From NCBI RefSeq assembly GCF_001417775.1, contig NZ_BBZJ01000018.1:1-64000 (forward strand): a DNA stretch of 64,000 nucleotides, in the 5' to 3' direction. This DNA comes from Streptomyces sp. TP-A0356. Its GTDB lineage: Bacteria; Actinomycetota; Actinomycetes; Streptomycetales; Streptomycetaceae. Under the pieces are notes generated by a model that had not been told where the DNA came from, made no database searches, and was given only the letters and a program-made list of their open reading frames with translations. Shown piece by piece: positions 1 through 8,109 of the stretch. The translations under genes were made by a program, and so were the position numbers. The first letter of the stretch is position 1; each line of letters opens with the position of its first letter.

Positions 1-165
1 CGCTTTCCAGGTTCCCGCTCTCGCGTTTCCCTTTCCGGCGATGTCGACTCTATCAGATCCCTCAGTTCCCTTCGGGCCTGACTCCCAGTCAACCGGGTTT
101 GTCCTCGCGGCCCTTGGGCCGTTCCGACGAGTGAGACTTTAGCGGATTCCCGGCTCCCGAGCTAA
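1..165 (-). promoter_or_regulatory. Probable rRNA operon promoter/leader region (16S gene off the left edge)
   Basis: Read on the minus strand, this stretch has the purine-rich, repetitive character that I recall from the region just upstream of Streptomyces 16S rRNA genes: a CTGATAGAGTCG block, a GCCGGAAAGGGAAACGCGA-like block, and a GGGAACCTGGAAAGC-like end at the window edge. A -10-like TAAAGT (complement of 136-141) lies about 18 nt after a weak TTAGCT, and TTGACT and TAGAGT hexamers follow. The mature 16S gene would begin beyond base 1. The match is from memory, not from an alignment. Confidence 0.6.
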
Positions 166-383
166 TCGGGGGCTGCGTCCTCGCAGAAGCTCGAACGCGG
201 ATTCCTCATTCCGAAAATACGCATGCCAATACGCACGACGAAACAGCGCCGATTGTCGGTGGGTACTTGCGGGATGGCTGTCCGGGGACCGACCGGAGTC
301 GGCGCTCACGTCGGACAACCCGGAGAACAGTACGCACCGGACCGGGGCGTGTCAAACCCCCTCCGCGCCTGCCCTGAGGGGCG
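166..383. other. Intergenic, no supported gene
   Basis: This lies between the presumed rRNA leader and the trpS leader. A 71-codon frame from 223 merges into the leader peptide frame, but it has no ribosome binding site and no recognisable product. It is slightly richer in A/T than the rest of the window, as expected for back-to-back promoter regions. I see nothing else supportable. Confidence 0.4.
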
Positions 384-396
384 TACCCTCGTGGTC
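384..396 (+). promoter_or_regulatory. -10 element for the leaderless trpS leader transcript
   Basis: TACCCT at 384-389 is followed by 7 nt and then the ATG of the leader peptide. This is the TANNNT-N6/7-start geometry seen at many other genes in this window. No convincing -35 hexamer is visible. It implies that transcription starts at or next to the A of the ATG. Confidence 0.5.
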
Positions 397-438
397 ATGA
401 CTTCGCGTACGTGTACCCAGCTGTGGTGGGCCGCCTGA
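397..438 (+). CDS. trpS leader peptide with tandem Trp codons
   Basis: A 13-residue peptide, MTSRTCTQLWWAA, ends in TGA. Two consecutive TGG codons at 424-429 sit just before the stop, a rare pairing in a short ORF and the classic sensor of charged tRNA-Trp. No Shine-Dalgarno precedes it; a -10-like TACCCT lies 7 nt upstream, so it is probably leaderless. It runs into the attenuator hairpins that precede trpS. Ribosome-mediated attenuation of an auxiliary trpS has been described for S. coelicolor, and this layout fits that model. Confidence 0.85.
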   Translation: MTSRTCTQLWWAA

Positions 439-491
439 CGGCGGCCGGACTCACGTATGCGCACATCGGCCGCCGCCTCGGCGGCCGATGT
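429..491 (+). promoter_or_regulatory. Ribosome-mediated transcription attenuator of trpS
   Basis: Three mutually exclusive pairings are visible. Segment 1 GGCCGCC (429-435) pairs with segment 2 GGCGGCC (440-446), a pause hairpin overlapping the leader stop. Segment 2 can instead pair with segment 3 GGCCGCC (468-474), the antiterminator. Segment 3 within 463-474 pairs perfectly over 12 bp with 480-491 around a 5-nt loop, the terminator, followed by CGTATCTCCC. A ribosome stalled at the TGG pair (424-429) would cover segment 1 and favour read-through into trpS. The pairing is seen directly; the regulation is inferred from known precedent. Confidence 0.85.
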
Positions 492-554
492 CGTATCTCC
501 CTCCAGAAGGGGCGGCCGACCGGTGGTGGCGGCCCCGACCAGTGAGGTGGAGAG

Positions 555-1550
555 ATGACACGCGTCTTCAGCGGGGTCAAGCCGACCGGGCATCTGACGG
601 TGGGGAACTATCTGGGGGCCGTACGGCGGTGGGCCGACGTGGACCAGCGCCAGGCCGACGCGCTCTTCTGCGTCGTCGATCTGCATGCCCTGACCGTGCA
701 CCACGATCCGGCTCGGGTGCGCAGGCTCAGCCGGCAGGCGGCCACGCTGTTGCTGGCGGCGGGGCTGGATCCGGAGTTGTGCACCGTGTTCGTACAGAGC
801 CATGTGGACGAGCATGCGCGGCTGTCGTACCTGTTGGAGTGCGTGGCCACCGACGGCGAGATGCGGCGGATGATCCAGTACAAGGAGAAGGCCGCGGGTG
901 AGCGGCAGCGGGGCGGGAGCGTGCGGCTGTCGTTGCTGACGTATCCCGTGCTGATGGCGGCGGACATCCTGGCCTACGGGACCGACGAGGTGCCCGTGGG
1001 CGACGACCAGACACAGCACGTGGAGCTTGCGCGGGACCTGGCGGTGCGGTTCAACGAGCGCTACGGGCACACCTTCGTGGTGCCCCGGGCGACCCGTCCG
1101 CAGGTCGCTGCCCGCATCATGAACCTGCAGGAGCCGACGTCGAAGATGGGGAAGTCGGACGACTCGGGGCCCGGGATCGTCTATCTGCTCGACGAGCCGG
1201 ACGTGGTGCGGAAGAAGATCATGCGGGCCGTCACCGACAGCGGGTCGGACGTCGTGTACGACCGGGAGGCACGGCCGGGGGTCGCGAATCTGCTGGAGAT
1301 CCTGGCCGCCTGCGAGGGCGGGGATCCCGAGGCGCTGAGCGGTGCGTACTCGTCCTACGGCGCCCTGAAGAAGGACACCGCGGAGGCCGTGGTCGAGTTG
1401 CTGCGGCCGGTGCAGGAGCGGCACAAGGAGTTGTGCGCGGATGCCGCCCATGTGGAGGGGGTGTTGCGGGCGGGAGCGGAGAGGGCGCGGGAGATGGCGA
1501 AGCCGACGGTGGACGCCGCGTACCGGGCGATCGGGCTCCTGCCCGCCTGA
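555..1550 (+). CDS. trpS: Tryptophanyl-tRNA synthetase, auxiliary type
   Basis: Charges tRNA-Trp with tryptophan using ATP in the cytoplasm. At 331 aa it is the usual class Ic size. The HIGH-type motif is TGHLTVGN at residues 11-18 and the KMSKS loop is KMGKS at 197-201, both followed by the expected helices. GAGGTGGAGAG precedes the ATG as ribosome binding site. The gene is separated from a Trp-rich leader peptide by an attenuator, as for the indolmycin-resistant auxiliary enzyme of Streptomyces. By position and regulation I infer that this is the resistant paralogue rather than the housekeeping one, but the sequence alone does not prove drug resistance. It converges with proC. Confidence 0.95.
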   Translation: MTRVFSGVKPTGHLTVGNYLGAVRRWADVDQRQADALFCVVDLHALTVHHDPARVRRLSRQAATLLLAAGLDPELCTVFVQSHVDEHARLSYLLECVATDGEMRRMIQYKEKAAGERQRGGSVRLSLLTYPVLMAADILAYGTDEVPVGDDQTQHVELARDLAVRFNERYGHTFVVPRATRPQVAARIMNLQEPTSKMGKSDDSGPGIVYLLDEPDVVRKKIMRAVTDSGSDVVYDREARPGVANLLEILAACEGGDPEALSGAYSSYGALKKDTAEAVVELLRPVQERHKELCADAAHVEGVLRAGAERAREMAKPTVDAAYRAIGLLPA

Positions 1551-1640
1551 ACGTCGAGGTTGCCGGCCGCCCGGGGCGGGAGGCGCACACGGCACCGGGT
1601 GCGGCTCGAAGGAGGTCCGTCCCGGCGCCGCGACCCGTCG

Positions 1641-2453
1641 TCAGCTGGTGTTTCCGGACGCCAGCTCCCGGCTGCGGTCGCGGGCGGCCTCCAGCGCGGC
1701 GATGAGCGCGGCGCGCACGCCGTGGTTCTCCAGTTCGCGGATCGCGTTGATCGTCGTGCCCGCGGGCGAGGTGACGTTCTCGCGGAGCTTCACCGGGTGC
1801 TCCCCGCTGTCGCGGAGCATGATCGCGGCGCCGATCGCGGACTGGACGATCAGGTCGTGGGCCTTGTCGCGGGGCAGGCCGAGCAGGATGCCGGCGTCGG
1901 TCATGGCCTCGACCAGATAGAAGAAGTACGCCGGGCCCGAGCCGGAGAGGGCGGTGCAGGCGTCCTGCTGGGACTCGGGCACGCGCAGGGTCTTGCCGAC
2001 CGCGCCGAAGATCTCCTCGGTGTGGGCGAGGTGCGCCTCGGTGGCGTGGCTGCCCGCGGAGATGACGGACATGGCCTCGTCGACGAGGGCGGGAGTGTTA
2101 GTCATGACGCGGACGACCGGGGTACCGGCGGTGAGGCGTGCCTCGAAGAAGGAGGTGGGGATGCCGGCGGCGCCGCTGATGACCAGACGGTCGGCGGGGA
2201 CGTGCGGGGCGAGTTCGTCGAGGAGCGTGCCCATGTCCTGGGGCTTGACCGTGAGGATGAGCGTGTCGGCGGTCTTCGCGGCCTCGGGGTTGCTGACCGG
2301 GGTGACGCCGTAGCGCGTGCGGAGCTCTTCGGCCCGTTCCGGGCGGCGGGCGGTGACCAGGAGATCGGCGGGGGCCCAGCCGGCTCGGATCATTCCGCTG
2401 AGCAGGGTCTCGCCGATCTTTCCGGTGCCGAGGACTGCGACTTTCTGGGTCAT
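1641..2453 (-). CDS. proC: Pyrroline-5-carboxylate reductase
   Basis: Catalyses the last step of proline synthesis, reduction of 1-pyrroline-5-carboxylate with NAD(P)H. At 270 aa it is the family length. The N-terminal Rossmann motif VAVLGTGKIGE occupies residues 5-15, and the C-terminal dimerisation and substrate domain has the family signature around ALSGSGPAYFF and NVTSPAGTT. GGAGGG lies about 9 nt before the ATG at 2453. The gene is monocistronic between trpS (convergent) and an ABC exporter reading the same way after a 124-nt gap. Confidence 0.95.
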   Translation of the reverse strand: MTQKVAVLGTGKIGETLLSGMIRAGWAPADLLVTARRPERAEELRTRYGVTPVSNPEAAKTADTLILTVKPQDMGTLLDELAPHVPADRLVISGAAGIPTSFFEARLTAGTPVVRVMTNTPALVDEAMSVISAGSHATEAHLAHTEEIFGAVGKTLRVPESQQDACTALSGSGPAYFFYLVEAMTDAGILLGLPRDKAHDLIVQSAIGAAIMLRDSGEHPVKLRENVTSPAGTTINAIRELENHGVRAALIAALEAARDRSRELASGNTS

Positions 2454-2577
2454 GGTGCGGGTGCCCTCCGGGGGTTGCGTCGTCCGGGTTCATCCTCGCA
2501 CCGGGGGTGGGTGTGCGGGTTGGTTGTCCGGTGGGCGGGACGCGGCGTGGCCGGGTGTCGGTGCCACGGCGCGTGCG

Positions 2578-3351
2578 TCACGCCGTGCGGCGTCGCAGCG
2601 TTGCGGCTCCCAGCGCCAGGACCAGCAGGGCGCAGCCCGCCACCACCAGGACGTCCCGTACGAACGTCGCGGTCACGTCCGTGTGCCGGAGGACCTCGTT
2701 CATGGCGTCCACCGCGTAGGACATGGGGAGGACGTCGGAGACGGCCTCCAGGACGGGGTGCATGGCGGAGCGGGGGGTGAACAGTCCGCACAGCAGGAGT
2801 TGCGGGAAGATCACGGCCGGCATGAACTGCACCGCCTGGAACTCCGAGGCCGCGAAGGCCGAGACGAACAGGCCCAGGGCCGTGCCGAGCAGGGCGTCCA
2901 GGAGGGCCACCAGAAGCAGCAGCCAGGGAGAGCCCATGACGTCCAGGCCCAGGAGCCAGACCCCGAGGCCTGTGGCCAGGGCCGACTGGATGATGGCCAG
3001 GGTGCCGAAGGCGAGGGCGTAGCCCGCGATCAGATCGGCCTTGCCGAGGGGCATGGCCAGGAGACGTTCCAGGGTGCCGGAGGTGCGTTCGCGCAGGGTG
3101 GCGATCGAGGTCACCAGGAACATCGTGATCAGCGGGAAGATGCCGAGGAGCGAGGCCCCGATCGAGTCGAACGTGCGCGGGCTGCCGTCGAAGACGTAGC
3201 GCAGCAGGAACAGCATCAGGCACGGAACGACGATCATCAGTGCGATCGTGCGGGGGTCGTGGCGGAGCTGGCGCAGGACCCTCAGGGCCGTCGCCGTCGT
3301 ACGGGAGTAGGTGAGGGCGCTCCCTGCCGGGTACGGGGTGGTCGTGGTCAT
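2578..3351 (-). CDS. ABC-2 type transporter permease
   Basis: Membrane subunit of an exporter. At 257 aa it has about six hydrophobic segments and the conserved ABC-2 block (PLITMFLVTSIATLRERTSG, then LLAMPLGKADLIAGY) in the first half. Its ATG overlaps the stop of the upstream ATPase as ATGA (3348-3351), so the two are translationally coupled. The longer open frame running upstream to 3996 is the antisense-free extension inside the ATPase gene and is not a start. The substrate is unknown; related pairs act in drug or lipid export and are often governed by a regulator that binds at the promoter. Confidence 0.9.
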   Translation of the reverse strand: MTTTTPYPAGSALTYSRTTATALRVLRQLRHDPRTIALMIVVPCLMLFLLRYVFDGSPRTFDSIGASLLGIFPLITMFLVTSIATLRERTSGTLERLLAMPLGKADLIAGYALAFGTLAIIQSALATGLGVWLLGLDVMGSPWLLLLVALLDALLGTALGLFVSAFAASEFQAVQFMPAVIFPQLLLCGLFTPRSAMHPVLEAVSDVLPMSYAVDAMNEVLRHTDVTATFVRDVLVVAGCALLVLALGAATLRRRTA

Positions 3352-4172
3352 CGGACCGTCTCCTTTTCGGCCTTCCTCCTGGCCGCCGCCTCGTCCACGA
3401 GGCGCAGGAAGGACTCTTCGACGGTCTCCGTGCCGGTACGGGCGCGCAGGGCGTCCGGGGTGTCGTCGGCGAGGATCCGTCCCTCGCGCATCAGCATGAG
3501 TCCCTGGCAGCGCTCGGCCTCGTCCATGACGTGGGAGGAGACGAGCAGCGTGGCGCCGCGGTCGGCGGCGATGGTGTGGAAGAGCGCCCACAGGTCGCGG
3601 CGCAGGACCGGGTCGAGGCCCACCGTCGGTTCGTCCAGGACGAGGAGTTCCGGGGAGCCCAGGAGCGCGACCGCGAGGGAGACTCGGCTGCGCTGGCCGC
3701 CCGAGAGGGTGCCGGCGAGGGCGTCGGCGTGCGAGGTGAGGTCGACGTCGGCGATGGCCCGGGTGACGTTCTGGCGGCGGCGGTCGGCGGCTGCCCGGCC
3801 GGGGTCGAGGATCGCGGCGAAGTAGTCGAGGTTCTGGCGGACCGTCAGGTCGTCGTAGACGGAGGGCGCCTGGGTGACATAGCCGATGCGGGAGCGCAGG
3901 GAGGCGTGACCGGCGGGGAGGCCGAGGACCTCCAGGGTGCCGGTGACCTTGGCCTGGGTGCCGACGACCGCGCGGATCAGGGTCGACTTGCCGCATCCGG
4001 AAGGGCCCAGCAGTCCGGTGATCCGGCCCCGTGGGACGGTGAAGTCGAGGCCGCGCAGGACGGTGCGGGCGCCGCGTACGACGGTGAGGTCCTCGGCGCG
4101 GAGGGCGGGGGCGGCAGGGGCGGGATCCGACCGCGGCGGGTCGGGTGGATGGGGACGACCTATATTCATCAT
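3348..4172 (-). CDS. ABC transporter ATP-binding protein
   Basis: ATPase partner of the ABC-2 permease that follows. At 274 aa it carries Walker A GPSGCGKST (56-64), the Q-loop region around TQAPS, signature LSGGQ (156-160) and Walker B LLVLDEP (176-182). The start is either ATG 4172 or the next codon, ATG 4169; both lie within a perfect inverted repeat (4162-4183). A -10-like CATATT ends 6 nt before 4172, and no Shine-Dalgarno is visible, suggesting a leaderless message. The drug- or lipid-exporter role is inferred only from the family. Confidence 0.93.
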   Translation of the reverse strand: MMNIGRPHPPDPPRSDPAPAAPALRAEDLTVVRGARTVLRGLDFTVPRGRITGLLGPSGCGKSTLIRAVVGTQAKVTGTLEVLGLPAGHASLRSRIGYVTQAPSVYDDLTVRQNLDYFAAILDPGRAAADRRRQNVTRAIADVDLTSHADALAGTLSGGQRSRVSLAVALLGSPELLVLDEPTVGLDPVLRRDLWALFHTIAADRGATLLVSSHVMDEAERCQGLMLMREGRILADDTPDALRARTGTETVEESFLRLVDEAAARRKAEKETVR

Positions 4173-4183
4173 GCGATGAATAT
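4162..4183. promoter_or_regulatory. Perfect palindrome over the ABC exporter start: putative operator
   Basis: ATATTCATC (4162-4170), ATGC, then GATGAATAT (4175-4183): two perfect 9-bp arms. It is strikingly AT-rich for this genome. The palindrome covers both candidate start codons and the -10-like CATATT of the exporter operon, so a bound repressor would block initiation. A dimeric repressor such as PadR, TetR or MarR is likely. No regulator gene lies beside it. Confidence 0.6.
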
Positions 4184-4274
4184 GGCGCGTGCCGGGGCGG
4201 CCGTCAAGCGCGGTGAACCCGCCCGCCGTCCGCTGCCGCCCCGGGCGCGCGCGGAGGGCCGTCCCACCCGGTGC

Positions 4275-4760
4275 TCACGGTCGTGTCGCGACGATCTGAA
4301 CGGGGGTGGCCGGGCGGTGCGCGCGGCAGCGCCGGCGCTGCCGCGCGCACCGCCCGGACGCAGGACGCACAGGGCTTGCAGGACCGAACGGGAGGTGGCC
4401 GTCCAGTGCCGGGCCTGGGCATGGGTGAGGAAGTCGGAGGCGGTCGCGAGGGGGAGGGCGGTGCCGTCGCCGCGCAGGAGCGGGGCGTCCGGGAGGGCGC
4501 GGCGGGACTGGGCCGCCATGCCGTCGCCCGGCTCCACGGCGAGGACCCGCGCGCCCCGGGCCTTGAGGAGGGCGGTCGCGATCCCGGTGCCGGCGCCGAT
4601 GTCCACGACGCGGGCGCCCGACGGGGCGGCCCGCGAGGTCTTCCAAGGCGTCGAGGAGGGCGGGCGGGTACGAGGGGCGGTTCGCGGCGTACGGGGCCGC
4701 GGCGGCGTTGAACGAGTGGGCCCGGGTGGCACGGGAGGGGCGGTCATACGCCCATGGCGG
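4275..4760 (-). pseudogene. Decayed class I SAM-dependent methyltransferase
   Basis: A methyltransferase can be read only by changing frame. The N-terminal part (AAPYAANRPSYPPALLDAL) is in one frame. After about 4625 the SAM-binding core VVDIGAGTGIATALL and the post-I block RVLAVEPGDG are in another, consistent with a 2-base loss near CGCCCCGTCGGGC. The motif that should read like HWTDPxRSVxEALRVLRPGG appears as HWTATSRSVLQALCVLRPGG and then runs into a 48-bp palindrome, after which similarity fades. No start codon or ribosome site is convincing. I read it as a non-functional remnant upstream of the ABC exporter. Confidence 0.65.
4310..4357. repeat. Perfect 48-bp palindrome
   Basis: Two 24-bp arms meet with no spacer at 4333/4334 and contain no mismatch. 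The arms begin CCGGGCGGTGCGCGC and the centre is GCGCCGGCGC. It sits inside the methyltransferase remnant, where the reading frame loses similarity. It could be a cruciform-forming insertion scar, a strong terminator, or an assembly fold-back artefact. Confidence 0.85.
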
Positions 4761-4889
4761 CGGGGCCCGGGTGCCGGGGACGGTGTGTTTCCGGCGGGAG
4801 GACGGGGTGGCCGGGCCGTTGCGCACGCCGCGTCGGCGCTGCCACGCGTGAAGGAACCGGCGGCACCTTCCGCCGGGAGTCACGCCGGG

Positions 4890-5381
4890 TCAGGAGCGGC
4901 GCCTGCGGGACGGGTTGCCCGTACGCCGCGACACACGCTTCTCATGGGCGGAGCGCGCCGCCTCGTACTCCTCGCGGTGGAGCTTCTCGCCGGGGGCCTC
5001 GCTCAGCGAACGGAGGAAGTACGCGAGCAGCGAGCCGATGAACCCGATCGTCAGCAGGCCGCGCAGGGAGGCCTGACGCCCCGGGTCGGGCCGCTTGGTG
5101 AAGGCGCCCCAGGTGTTGCCGAACGCCAGCGCGCCGCACACCGCGAACATGACCACGACCATCAGGGTCACCGGCGTGCCGACGGCCGCGATCCGCAGGC
5201 CCTGATAGGCGAAGCGCAGGACGAGGCAGGAGACGGCGGCCGCCAGGAGCGAGCCGACGCCGACGGCGGCGCGACGTGCCCGGTAGCCGCCGTCGTGCTC
5301 CACCCAGGTCGTGCCGAAGAAGCGGATCGGTTCGGGGCGGGGGCCCGTGGGGGTGTCCGGAGTGCCGTTCTCGTCGCTCAC
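4890..5381 (-). CDS. Conserved actinobacterial membrane protein, unknown function
   Basis: A 163-aa protein with three to four hydrophobic helices (about 40-60, 68-90 and 108-128) between a polar N-terminus (MSDENGTPDTPTGPRP) and a highly basic tail ending RRTGNPSRRRRS. The start is GTG 5381: the hexamer GATAAT ends exactly 6 nt upstream and no Shine-Dalgarno is present, so the mRNA is probably leaderless. No enzymatic motif is visible. It lies next to an SH3b protein on the same strand, but a 80-nt gap holding a GC hairpin separates them. Confidence 0.8.
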   Translation of the reverse strand: MSDENGTPDTPTGPRPEPIRFFGTTWVEHDGGYRARRAAVGVGSLLAAAVSCLVLRFAYQGLRIAAVGTPVTLMVVVMFAVCGALAFGNTWGAFTKRPDPGRQASLRGLLTIGFIGSLLAYFLRSLSEAPGEKLHREEYEAARSAHEKRVSRRTGNPSRRRRS

Positions 5382-5461
5382 GCGTCGATTATCACTCCGG
5401 CCCCGCAGAGGCCCCCGCCGCCCCGCGCCTCAGCCTCAGCGCGGCGGAACCCGAGGTGTAC

Positions 5462-5779
5462 TCAGCCGCAGCGCGAGGCGACGTACCCGTCGCTGCCCGT
5501 GTGCACGTACGCGTCCGAGACGTACTCGCCGTCGGCGATGTTGTCCCAGATGCTGCTCGTGCCGTACGGACCCGTGACCGTCGTGCCCGGCGTCTGGCAG
5601 AAGACCGGAACCATGGCGCCCTCGGGCAGGACCCTGACGATGGTGTACCCGGTGCCGGGACCGCTGCGGACGTTGAGCCGGACGCCCGGCGCGACCGGGT
5701 AGTAGCGCACGGCCGCGGCCGCCGCGGCGGCTTCCGCCCCGCCGCCGGTCCCGGCTTCCTCGATTCGGTCGACAGACAT
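5462..5779 (-). CDS. Small bacterial SH3-domain protein
   Basis: 105 aa. Residues about 25-105 fit a bacterial SH3 (SH3b) fold, with GVRLNVRSGPGTGYTIVRVLP as the diagnostic stretch and an Ile-Trp-Asp plus YVSDAYV pattern later. Two cysteines (in VFCQT and SRCG) could form a disulphide. SH3b modules usually bind cell-wall peptides. I see no clear signal peptide; the N-terminus is acidic then Ala-rich, so export is uncertain. GGGGGAGG precedes the ATG at 5779 by 5-6 nt. It is divergent from the protein kinase gene. Confidence 0.82.
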   Translation of the reverse strand: MSVDRIEEAGTGGGAEAAAAAAAVRYYPVAPGVRLNVRSGPGTGYTIVRVLPEGAMVPVFCQTPGTTVTGPYGTSSIWDNIADGEYVSDAYVHTGSDGYVASRCG

Positions 5780-5960
5780 GAATGACCTCCCCCGTCGGAC
5801 CCCATGACTGCCATGGGGTCCCGTTGATTCCCTTGGATCACGTCACGAAACACACGTGTGCGACGCGCACGCGGAGGCTAGCAAGCCGCCTCGGTCTCGT
5901 ACGAGTCATCGACTAGGCTCCGTGCGTCGCGCGCGCGAACGAACAGCACGGGGGTGGTCC

Positions 5961-8060
5961 ATGGCGCCACAGCGCAACACCGGAGCGGGCGCGGAAGCGG
6001 AACTTCCCGAATACGCCGGTCACTACCGCCTGGAGTCCTGCCTGGGCTCCGGCGGCATGGGCGTGGTGCACCTGGCCCGGAGCACCTCGGGGCTGAAGCT
6101 CGCAGTGAAGGTCGTACACGCCGCGTTCGCGAAGGACCCCGAGTTCAGGGGCCGCTTCCGACAGGAGGTGGCCGCCGCCCGAAGGGTGAGCGGTGCCTTC
6201 ACCGCGCCCGTCGTCGACGCCGATCCGGAGGCCGAACGGCCCTGGATGGCCACGCTGTTCATCCCCGGCCCGACCCTGTCCGAGCATGTGAAGCGGAACG
6301 GCCCCATGTCTCCGGGCCAGCTGCGCCGGCTGATGGCCGGGCTCGCGGAGGCGCTGCGCGACATCCATCGCGTCGGGGTCGTGCACCGCGATCTGAAGCC
6401 GAGCAACGTGCTGCTCGCCGAGGACGGGCCGAAAGTCATCGACTTCGGCATCTCCCGGCCGAAGGACAGCGAACTGCGCACGGAGACCGGCAAGTTGATC
6501 GGCACGCCGCCCTTCATGGCGCCCGAGCAGTTCCGCCGGCCGCGGGAGGTCGGCCCCGCCGCCGACATCTTCGCGCTCGGGTCCGTGATGGTGCACGCGG
6601 CGACGGGGCGCGGACCGTTCGACTCCGACAGTCCCTACATCGTCGCCTACCAGGTCGTGCACGACGAGCCGGACCTCACCGGCGTACCGGAGAACCTGGC
6701 GCCGCTGGTGCTGCGCTGCCTCGCCAAGGAGCCCGAGGACCGGCCCACCCCGGACGAGCTGATGCGCGAGCTGCGGTCGGTGGCGGCCTCGTACGACACA
6801 CAGGCGTTCATACCGGCACAGCGGCCCGGCGATACGCCGGCTCCGGAGCCCCGCGCCGAGGAGCCGGAACGGCGGCCCGGAAGCCGCCGGCGCAGAAACC
6901 TTCTCCTCGGGGGCGGGGCGCTCCTCCTCGTCGTGGGCGGTGCGCTCGTCCCGGCCCTGTCGCTCCTGTCGCCCGCGGAAGGAACCGCCACGCCGAGGGG
7001 CGCCACGCCCCGGACCGCGTCGGCCGGGTTCCGCGCGTGGCAGGCGAAACCGGTGTCCGAGGACGGAGACACGCCGCAGTGCTCCTACGGCGCCGGGAAG
7101 TTGATGTGCGCACAGCCCGGGCTGGTCTTCGCCCTCGATCCGTCGGACGGCACCACGCTGTGGCGGCACGCCGTCGCCCGGACGTCCAGAAGCCGTCCGC
7201 CGGTGGTCTCGGGCGGTCTCGTCCAGCCCCTGACGGAACAGCGCGGGCACCTGGAGGCACTGGATCCCGCCTCGGGCAGGACGCGCTGGCAGCGGAGCAT
7301 GCCCTACAACGGGCTGCGACAGGCCGGGGACATGCTCCTGATCACCGGTGCCGACGGGACGGTCACCGGCGTGCACAGCGCATCGGGAGCCACCGGGTGG
7401 AGCCGCCGGATCCCCGGCCAGAGCATGCCGTACTTCACCTCGTTCACCGGGGACCCGCTGGCGTATGCGACGAGCACCTCTGCCGACGGATCGAGCACCC
7501 ATGTCACCGCCGTGGATCCGAACACGGGTGACGTGCGGTGGGACGCCCGCCTGAGGGGGACGCTGGAACCATTCGGCACCTCGGGCGGGTCCGTCTTCTT
7601 CCTCTCCCTCGACCAGGTCTTCGGGGAGGCGAAAGCCGTGATCCGCTACACCCCGGCGTCCCGGTCCACGCGCGGCGTGGCGCTGCCCGTTCCGCGCGCG
7701 GGCGCCCGGGCCACCGTGCACGGCGACGTCGTGTACCTCCTCGCCGCCGGAGGTGCGCTGGAGGCCCTGGACATGGACGCGCGCAAGCAGCTCTGGCACG
7801 TCGAGACGTCCGTGAGCCGCGGCTCGGCGCCGGCCGTGGCCGACGGGCACGTCTACTTCATCGCGGCCGACGGACGGCTGCTCGCCTTCGACGCCACCAG
7901 AGGACGGCTCATCGGCCAGACCTCACCGCGGCTCGGCACGAGCGCGGACCGGGTCGCGGCCGCGCTGCCCGATCCCCTCCTCGCCGACGGCCACGTCTAC
8001 GCCGGCGCTCCAGACGGCACCGTCTTCACCGTGGACGGACGCGACCCGTCACGCTGGTGA
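5961..8060 (+). CDS. Ser/Thr protein kinase with extracytoplasmic PQQ-like beta-propeller
   Basis: 699 aa. The kinase domain spans about 20-290: Gly loop GSGGMG (29-34), ATP lysine K50 in AVKVV, catalytic HRDLKPSN (142-149, D144) and DFG (161-163). A basic Pro-rich linker leads to one membrane helix (about 313-335). The C-terminal half has repeated PQQ/WD-type blades such as FALDPSDGTTLWRH, ALDPASGRTRWQ and AVDPNTGDVRWD, implying an external ligand sensor. The start is ATG 5961 with GGGGGTGG upstream; codons before it lack support. The ligand and phosphorylation targets are unknown. A strong hairpin follows the stop. Confidence 0.95.
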   Translation: MAPQRNTGAGAEAELPEYAGHYRLESCLGSGGMGVVHLARSTSGLKLAVKVVHAAFAKDPEFRGRFRQEVAAARRVSGAFTAPVVDADPEAERPWMATLFIPGPTLSEHVKRNGPMSPGQLRRLMAGLAEALRDIHRVGVVHRDLKPSNVLLAEDGPKVIDFGISRPKDSELRTETGKLIGTPPFMAPEQFRRPREVGPAADIFALGSVMVHAATGRGPFDSDSPYIVAYQVVHDEPDLTGVPENLAPLVLRCLAKEPEDRPTPDELMRELRSVAASYDTQAFIPAQRPGDTPAPEPRAEEPERRPGSRRRRNLLLGGGALLLVVGGALVPALSLLSPAEGTATPRGATPRTASAGFRAWQAKPVSEDGDTPQCSYGAGKLMCAQPGLVFALDPSDGTTLWRHAVARTSRSRPPVVSGGLVQPLTEQRGHLEALDPASGRTRWQRSMPYNGLRQAGDMLLITGADGTVTGVHSASGATGWSRRIPGQSMPYFTSFTGDPLAYATSTSADGSSTHVTAVDPNTGDVRWDARLRGTLEPFGTSGGSVFFLSLDQVFGEAKAVIRYTPASRSTRGVALPVPRAGARATVHGDVVYLLAAGGALEALDMDARKQLWHVETSVSRGSAPAVADGHVYFIAADGRLLAFDATRGRLIGQTSPRLGTSADRVAAALPDPLLADGHVYAGAPDGTVFTVDGRDPSRW

Positions 8061-8067
8061 CATGCGA

Positions 8068-8097
8068 AGGGGGCCGCTCCGGCGGGAGCGGCCCCCT
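8068..8097. terminator. Bidirectional intrinsic terminator
   Basis: A 13-bp perfect stem (8068-8080 with 8085-8097) around a GGCG loop, rich in G-C, lies between the convergent kinase gene and ilvD. It should serve both. Confidence 0.8.
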
Positions 8098-8109
8098 CCT
8101 GGACCGGGC

